From contig FOCD01000002.1 of assembly GCA_900110015.1 (NCBI GenBank), positions 558,001 through 622,000 on the forward strand: a DNA stretch of 64,000 nt, read 5' to 3'. Shown piece by piece: positions 59,582 through 64,000 of the stretch. Below the pieces are notes generated by a model. The model was given only the letters and a program-made list of their open reading frames with translations. It was not told the DNA's origin and searched no databases. This DNA comes from Terribacillus saccharophilus (lineage in GTDB: Bacteria > Bacillota > Bacilli > Bacillales > Amphibacillaceae). Both the position numbers and the translations under genes were made by a program. Position 1 is the stretch's first letter; every line of letters starts with the position of its first letter.

Positions 59582-60514
59582 ATGAAAAACGTCTATTTGA
59601 ATCATGATGGCGGAGTTGATGATTTGATTTCGCTATATCTCTTACTAAAAATGGAGAATGTTCGCCTCATTGGCTGTTCTGTTATTCCTGCAGATTGCTA
59701 TTTGGAGCCTGCACTGTCAGCAAGCCGAAAAATCAATGATCGCTTCGGTAATCCGGACACACTAGAAATTGCTGCATCTACTTCCCGAGGTAAAAATCCA
59801 TTTCCTAAGGACTGGAGAATGCATGCCTTCTTTGTTGATGCTTTGCCAATTTTGAATGAACATCTTCCAGTGCGCACAAAGGTTGCAGAAAAACCTGCCC
59901 ACCTGGACATCATAGATAAATTGAAAGCTCAAGAAGAGAAAACGACTCTTATTTTCATCGGACCGCTGACTGATTTGGCGCGAGCATTAGAGATGGATCC
60001 GTCGATTATACAGCATATCGAGAAGCTCGTATGGATGGGCGGCACTTTGCTTCCAACAGGTAATGTTGAAGAACCAGAACATGATGGAACAGCTGAATGG
60101 AATGCCTTCTGGGATCCGGAAGCGATGGATACTGTTTGGAAAAGTGACATACTAATTGATATGGTAGCGTTGGAGAGTACAAATCAAGTTCCTCTTACTG
60201 TGGATATCCGTGAAGAATGGGCACGCAATCGCAAGCATGAAGGTGTGGATTTTGTGGGTCAAAGCTACGCTGCTGTACCGCCGCTCGTTCACTTTGAAAC
60301 AAATTCAACGTATTACCTGTGGGATGTACTAACGACGGCTTCTGTCGGTAATAGTTCCTTAGTTAAAAAACAGCCTGTTCATGTCAGTGTAGAGGCTTTT
60401 GGTCCATCACAAGGACGTACATACGAGGATAAAAACGGGAAGGAAATTCAATTGGTTCATGATGTAGATCATGATGCTTTCTTCTCCTATATCCAGTCAT
60501 TGATGAAAGCATAA
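59582..60514 (+). CDS. Inosine/uridine-preferring nucleoside hydrolase family protein
   Basis: A 310-residue protein with the calcium-site motif as NHDGGVDDLISLYLLL (D-x-x-x-DD, a variant of DTDPGxDD), FIGPLTDLARALEMDP, LVWMGGTLLPTGNV and NAFWDPEAMDTVW. It splits nucleosides into base and ribose. The N-terminal loop is NHDGG where most members have DTDPG, so substrate preference may differ. AAAGGGAG lies seven bases before the ATG. Ribose from it could feed rbsK, 7 kb away, but that is only inference. Confidence 0.85.
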   Translation: MKNVYLNHDGGVDDLISLYLLLKMENVRLIGCSVIPADCYLEPALSASRKINDRFGNPDTLEIAASTSRGKNPFPKDWRMHAFFVDALPILNEHLPVRTKVAEKPAHLDIIDKLKAQEEKTTLIFIGPLTDLARALEMDPSIIQHIEKLVWMGGTLLPTGNVEEPEHDGTAEWNAFWDPEAMDTVWKSDILIDMVALESTNQVPLTVDIREEWARNRKHEGVDFVGQSYAAVPPLVHFETNSTYYLWDVLTTASVGNSSLVKKQPVHVSVEAFGPSQGRTYEDKNGKEIQLVHDVDHDAFFSYIQSLMKA

Positions 60515-60580
60515 TAAACCGCAGTTTCATATAATTGGTATCGCATATATACAATAAATTTGTTATACTATTCCGGGGTT

Positions 60581-60600
60581 GTTATCCACATGTGGATAAC
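60581..60600. promoter_or_regulatory. Two inverted, adjoining perfect DnaA boxes
   Basis: The 20-bp palindrome GTTATCCACATGTGGATAAC contains TTATCCACA (60582-60590) and its complement TGTGGATAA (60591-60599), each a perfect DnaA box. It lies 38 bp upstream of the PHP-phosphatase gene and just after a TATACT (60564-60569) that could be its -10. Confidence 0.65.
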
Positions 60601-60638
60601 CTAATAAGTACGAACGGAAAGAAGGCAGATTAGAGATT

Positions 60639-61436
60639 ATGTATATGGATTACCATCATCACACGAATAACTCAATCGATTCCAAAGCTATCATGCAGGA
60701 TGTGTGTGAACAAGCAATCAGCAAAGGAATCAAAGAAATCTGTTTCACCGAGCATTTCTCCGTAAATCCATCTGCACCAACATACGGTCATATGGATTTC
60801 GCAAAATATCAGCAAGATATTAAAGACTCACAAGATTCCTATGGCAACCAACTCACAATCAAGATGGGAATCGAACTATGCGAACCACATCTGATGATGG
60901 ATGTGTATCAGACAGAGCTCAATTCGATTCCTTTTGATTTTATAATGGGTTCTGTTCATAATATCGGCAATCAGAAACTGCGCCTTCATCTTCGTGCGAA
61001 TGAAGACACTTTCTACGATGACTACTTCGCTGAAATGTACAAGCTAGTTTCGGATGCCGATATCGACGTACTTGCTCACATCGATTTGATGAAGCGGTAC
61101 GCAGTCCAAGAAGGACATAACGTTTATACATTCGAACAACATAAAGATCAAATTGCTGCAATCTTAGAAAAAGCAATACAGCGCGGTATCGGTATTGAAA
61201 TAAACACCTCTGGAATGCGGAGCTCCTTAAGTGAGGCCCTGCCTACGCCACAGATTGTTTCGCTATACAATGATTTAGGCGGCAAGATTCTTACACTCGG
61301 CTCGGATTCCCATAAAGCAGAAACAGTCGGGGCTGGTATAAAAGAGGCTGCTCAAATTGCCAGACAATGCGGTTTCACACATATCTGCCAATTCGATAAA
61401 CGTGAACCGCGAGCTGTACCTTTACCTTTAAGCTAA
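60639..61436 (+). CDS. hisJ: PHP-domain histidinol-phosphatase family protein (HisJ/HisK-like)
   Basis: A 265-residue metal-dependent phosphoesterase: DYHHHTNNSID (metal-binding His cluster, residues 4-8), EICFTEHFSV (Glu-His), MGIELCE (Glu), GSVHNIG (His), DVLAHIDLMKRY (His), and the final LTLGSDSHKAETVGAG (Asp-His). This is the complete nine-residue metal set of the PHP family in HisJ order. It probably makes histidinol from its phosphate, though no other his gene is near. The start may be ATG 60639 or the third codon ATG 60645. Its last 9 bp overlap the convergent next gene. Confidence 0.8.
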   Translation: MYMDYHHHTNNSIDSKAIMQDVCEQAISKGIKEICFTEHFSVNPSAPTYGHMDFAKYQQDIKDSQDSYGNQLTIKMGIELCEPHLMMDVYQTELNSIPFDFIMGSVHNIGNQKLRLHLRANEDTFYDDYFAEMYKLVSDADIDVLAHIDLMKRYAVQEGHNVYTFEQHKDQIAAILEKAIQRGIGIEINTSGMRSSLSEALPTPQIVSLYNDLGGKILTLGSDSHKAETVGAGIKEAAQIARQCGFTHICQFDKREPRAVPLPLS

Positions 61437-62234
61437 TACATTCTTTTCATTACGCAGCTTCTGCTTAATAAATGCTTTAAATTGCTCATCCTGGCTCTCT
61501 GGCACTAATGCTGGATTGTCAGGATTTTGCATATAGGATTCTTCTTCACTCCATAATTCTTTCCTCAGGACTCGCAGTCTTACATAATAAGTCATCAGCT
61601 TCAGATCGAGCCACATTTCTTCTTTGAAGAATTCAAATACTTCTGCCTGACTGGCTGCTGTCTCCTCTTTCTTCTGCGCAATCGTAAATTGTGCCTGTAC
61701 GATCTTATTCACATGCTGTTCCATTACTTCCTGCTCTGCAGTTGTGAATGTTCCTTTATTGATTGTATCGTTCATCAGCTTCTCGGCTTCCGCTGTATGC
61801 TTCAATATTGCCTGCTGCTCCTTCTGAATTGTATCCAATAGCTCAAAAAATCTGGAGAAAGCCTGTTGGATGATATCCGTAGCCAGATGCATCACATTCT
61901 CCTCCACTGCCTCCAGCAGCTGGCGAAAAGAATGATAACGCTTATCCGTCAATTTGACTCCATTATCAGAAGTTAATCTTCGTATCATCTGTACGCTGGT
62001 CATATAACTATAATAACGCGCCGCGAGATCCTCCACTTCATGCTGTGCAGGAACCCTGCCGTCTTCTGCAACAAGCAGCCGTTCATTGCTTGGCATAAAT
62101 GTAAAATAATAATGCACCGGTATGTGATTATCCTTGCAGACAGCAGGACAAACATCCATACGTTCATCATCCTGCTGCCGATTGCGCTCAGCAGCTTCAC
62201 TCACCTGCTGCGGTAATGACTCTTTCGTAATCAT
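61428..62234 (-). CDS. Conserved-looking hypothetical protein, helical, 268 residues
   Basis: I do not recognise the family. The protein has no signal peptide or membrane segment. The first third includes DVCPAVCKDNHIPVHYYFTFMPSNERLLVAEDGRVPAQHEVEDLAARYYSY, with two Cys close together. The middle (about 105-205) is strongly helical with heptad-like spacing (LLEAVEENVMHLATDIIQQAFSRFFELLDTIQKEQQAILKHTAEAEKLM), a likely coiled coil. The end is charged. It converges with the hisJ-like gene (9-bp overlap) and reads toward motB, after a terminator-free 107-bp stretch from it. Codon use looks like the neighbours. Confidence 0.7.
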   Translation of the reverse strand: MITKESLPQQVSEAAERNRQQDDERMDVCPAVCKDNHIPVHYYFTFMPSNERLLVAEDGRVPAQHEVEDLAARYYSYMTSVQMIRRLTSDNGVKLTDKRYHSFRQLLEAVEENVMHLATDIIQQAFSRFFELLDTIQKEQQAILKHTAEAEKLMNDTINKGTFTTAEQEVMEQHVNKIVQAQFTIAQKKEETAASQAEVFEFFKEEMWLDLKLMTYYVRLRVLRKELWSEEESYMQNPDNPALVPESQDEQFKAFIKQKLRNEKNVLA

Positions 62235-62341
62235 CTGAATTCCTCCGTTCTTTCCTAACTATATCTAGTATTTCACAAATTTCCCTAACTCAATCCTACC
62301 TTATTTCCCTATTCTTATGTAAGCATTTTCATTCCATACTA

Positions 62342-62368
62342 AAAATAACAGCCCTAAAAGGACTGTTA
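62342..62368 (-). terminator. Terminator of motAB
   Basis: AACAGTCC pairs with GGGCTGTT around TTTTA on the minus strand (one wobble), followed by ATTTTTA; it touches the motB stop. Confidence 0.78.
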
Positions 62369-63178
62369 CTCTGTTTCAGCTTCTCGAGGCAAAATCAACA
62401 CTTCTACTCGACGGTTCTTTTCCCTGCCTTCTGCTGTATCGTTTGAAGCGATCGGCTTGTACTCTCCGTACCCTTTTGCACTGAACCAGCGCGGGTCAAG
62501 CTCCTCGTTTTCTAATACAACTTTCATAAAATTGACAGAACGCATCACACTGAGCTCCCAGTTGGAATTGTACGATGATGTACTGATAGGCACATCATCC
62601 GTGTGACCGCTGATAATTACTTCTCGCGGTGGATCCATGACAAGAAGGTCTGAGATTTCTCTTGCGATCTCTTCATCACTCACACTGACCTCACTGCTGC
62701 CTGAATTGAACAAGACATTGTCATTGATTGTAAGCAGTAAACCTTCATCCGTCAATGCAGTTGAAAACTTATCACTCAAATCTTTATCCTTGATATATGT
62801 CTCGATTTTCTCCTGGATTTTCTTTAGCTCTTCCTGTTCTGCTGCTTCCAAATCAGCATCGTTAGCTTTCTCTTTGTCAGCCTCTTCAGATGCGACTGTC
62901 TCATCTTTCTTTTCTTCCTCATTATTCTGATCGATAACAGTTGAACTAGTATCGTTTCCTGGTGTCATGCTTGTATTGGATTCCAATAATCCTTCTCCGC
63001 CATGTAAGATAGTACTGAAAGAGTCAGATATCTTAGCGAACTTCTGCGCATCGATTGAGCTGGTGGCAAACAAGACAATGAAAAGCGCCAGCAAAAGGGT
63101 CAGAAGATCGGCATACGGTAACAGCCAGGATTCGTCCACATGTTCTTCATGCTTTTTGTGCTTGCGCTTCCGGCTCAT
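62366..63178 (-). CDS. motB: Flagellar motor stator protein MotB
   Basis: Stator subunit that anchors the flagellar motor to peptidoglycan. The 270-residue protein has a basic N-terminus (RKRKHKKHEEH), one membrane helix with the proton-carrying Asp in WLLPYADLLTLLLALFIVLFA (about residue 23), an acidic linker (about 65-115) and an OmpA-type peptidoglycan-binding domain (about 125-260: VLFNSGSSEVSV, IISGHTDDVPI, NWELSVMRSVNFMKVV, GYGEYKPIASNDTAEGREKNRRVEVLI). The membrane helix resembles proton-type MotB more than sodium-type MotS, but ion choice is an inference. Overlaps motA by ATGA. Confidence 0.96.
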   Translation of the reverse strand: MSRKRKHKKHEEHVDESWLLPYADLLTLLLALFIVLFATSSIDAQKFAKISDSFSTILHGGEGLLESNTSMTPGNDTSSTVIDQNNEEEKKDETVASEEADKEKANDADLEAAEQEELKKIQEKIETYIKDKDLSDKFSTALTDEGLLLTINDNVLFNSGSSEVSVSDEEIAREISDLLVMDPPREVIISGHTDDVPISTSSYNSNWELSVMRSVNFMKVVLENEELDPRWFSAKGYGEYKPIASNDTAEGREKNRRVEVLILPREAETE

Positions 63179-63969
63179 ACTGCCACTTCCTCTTCTTCAG
63201 CCTCACCAAACTCAGCTTTTTCCTTACTTGGCAAGTAAGCGAGCAGCTTTTGTTCAAGCATACGCGGTGTTTCACCTTCCAAGATAGACAGGATACCCTC
63301 CACCATCAGCAGCTTATGCTGTACTTCCTGCTGTGTTTTACGTTTCAATTTATTGGCGATCGGGTGACAGATTACATAGCCTGTGAATATCCCCATCAAT
63401 GTTGCAACAAAGGCAGCAGCAATAGCGTGACTTAACTTATCGATATCGGAAATATCACCAAGTGCCGCAATCAGACCGATAACTGCTCCTAAAACGCCTA
63501 ATGACGGTGCATATGTTCCTGCTTGCGTGAAAATGGAAGCACCAATAGCATGCCGATCTTCCAGCGCATCAACTTCTTCATTTAAAACATTACGAATATA
63601 TTCAGGTGATTCTCCATCAACTGCCATACTTAATCCGTTACGAAGAAAGTCATCTTCAACATCACGAGCACTGTTCTCCAATGCCAGCAATCCTTCTTTC
63701 CGACTAATCTGTGACCACTCCGAGAACATACGGACAAGCTCTTTTGTATCGAATTCCTGTTTATTCTTAAATACAACACCAAGCAGCTTAGGGAACCGTT
63801 TCAATTCATTTCCCGGGAACGCCAGTACAACAGAAGCTGCTGTTCCGACAATAATAATCAGTATGGCAGCTGGGTTAATAAGTGCTGCAGGACTTACACC
63901 CTTCAATACCATCCCTACTCCGACGGCAACCAAGCCCAATATAACACCAATGATTGATGATTTATCCAT
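63175..63969 (-). CDS. motA: Flagellar motor stator protein MotA
   Basis: Four-helix ion-channel subunit of the stator. The 264-residue protein begins MDKSSIIGVILGLVAVGVGMVLKG, has a cytoplasmic domain (about 60-150, including KEGLLALENSARDVEDDFLRNGL with rotor-contact charges) and the two C-terminal helices with TYAPSLGVLGAVIGLIAALG and AFVATLMGIFTGYVICHPIANKLK. AGGAGA is nine bases before ATG 63969; an ATG at 63978 abuts the site. The upstream promoter is outside or at the very end of the window. Confidence 0.96.
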   Translation of the reverse strand: MDKSSIIGVILGLVAVGVGMVLKGVSPAALINPAAILIIIVGTAASVVLAFPGNELKRFPKLLGVVFKNKQEFDTKELVRMFSEWSQISRKEGLLALENSARDVEDDFLRNGLSMAVDGESPEYIRNVLNEEVDALEDRHAIGASIFTQAGTYAPSLGVLGAVIGLIAALGDISDIDKLSHAIAAAFVATLMGIFTGYVICHPIANKLKRKTQQEVQHKLLMVEGILSILEGETPRMLEQKLLAYLPSKEKAEFGEAEEEEVAV

Positions 63970-64000
63970 ATATTCCATTCTCCTAAAAAAAGTTTGATTA

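Noticed and set aside
1-64000. Mobile elements, prophage, CRISPR or a defence island
   Set aside because: No transposase, integrase, Cas or restriction gene and no array of repeats was seen; gene content and codon use are uniform.

Overview
The window is an ordinary stretch of chromosome from a low-GC Gram-positive bacterium of the family Bacillaceae. Reasons: strong AGGAGG-type ribosome binding sites with frequent GTG/TTG starts, consensus sigma-A promoters, T-box and S-box leaders, U-tailed terminators after most units, and many gene sets with direct counterparts in Bacillus subtilis (yhaPQ, ansR-ansAB-mleN, argCJBD, motAB, helD, yocH, ypuA, yuiF, yflS, yfmJ). A halotolerant relative such as Terribacillus is possible, but the window cannot prove the genus. 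I see no rRNA, tRNA, insertion sequence, prophage or CRISPR array.

Region by region. 1-3.4 kb: the 3' part of a uronate-dehydrogenase-like gene, a PhnB-like VOC protein and the ABC exporter YhaQP. 3.4-10.4 kb: a complete trpEGDCFBA operon on the minus strand, behind one consensus promoter and two tandem tryptophan T-boxes. 10.4-14.7 kb: a DEAD-box RNA helicase, a small membrane protein, a YocH-type LysM/3D wall protein with a WalR-type box, and a cytoplasmic 5'-nucleotidase-family enzyme. 14.7-18.3 kb: phnD-phnC-phnE1-phnE2 phosphonate importer behind a textbook PhoP box. 18.3-20 kb: a divergent Fur-box pair serving a nitroreductase and a YusV-like siderophore ATPase. 20-24.5 kb: divergent ansR / ansA-ansB-mleN (asparagine and aspartate catabolism plus malate/lactate antiport). 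24.5-33 kb: a 1183-residue secreted nuclease/nucleotidase of YhcR type, an amidase, a YuiF-type transporter and adenine deaminase.

33-41 kb: a mixed region of single genes: ring-cleaving dioxygenase, phosphatase, GNAT plus 2-oxoglutarate dioxygenase, a YiiX-like hydrolase, aminopeptidase, Nudix enzyme and two luciferase-like monooxygenases, one of them under a SAM riboswitch. 41-50.6 kb: a beta-hydroxyacid dehydrogenase, a YflS-type anion symporter, HelD, an MFS exporter with a perfect consensus promoter, RidA, YpuA-like, YdaT-like and YfmJ-like proteins. 50.6-58 kb: a small membrane protein, queF, rbsK, purU and the argCJBD operon with an ArgR box on its promoter. 58-64 kb: an HPr-like protein with a broken PTS active site under a perfect cre site, a YisK-like hydrolase, a nucleoside hydrolase, a histidinol-phosphatase-like gene behind two back-to-back DnaA boxes, an unrecognised coiled-coil protein, and motAB (motA starts just inside the window end).

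The region is metabolic and largely core. The most unusual points are the HPr-like protein lacking the HARPA signature, the double DnaA box, the tandem T-boxes with an in-operon trpG, the SAM-riboswitch-controlled monooxygenase, and similar aromatic amphipathic C-termini on two secreted proteins that lack a sortase motif.
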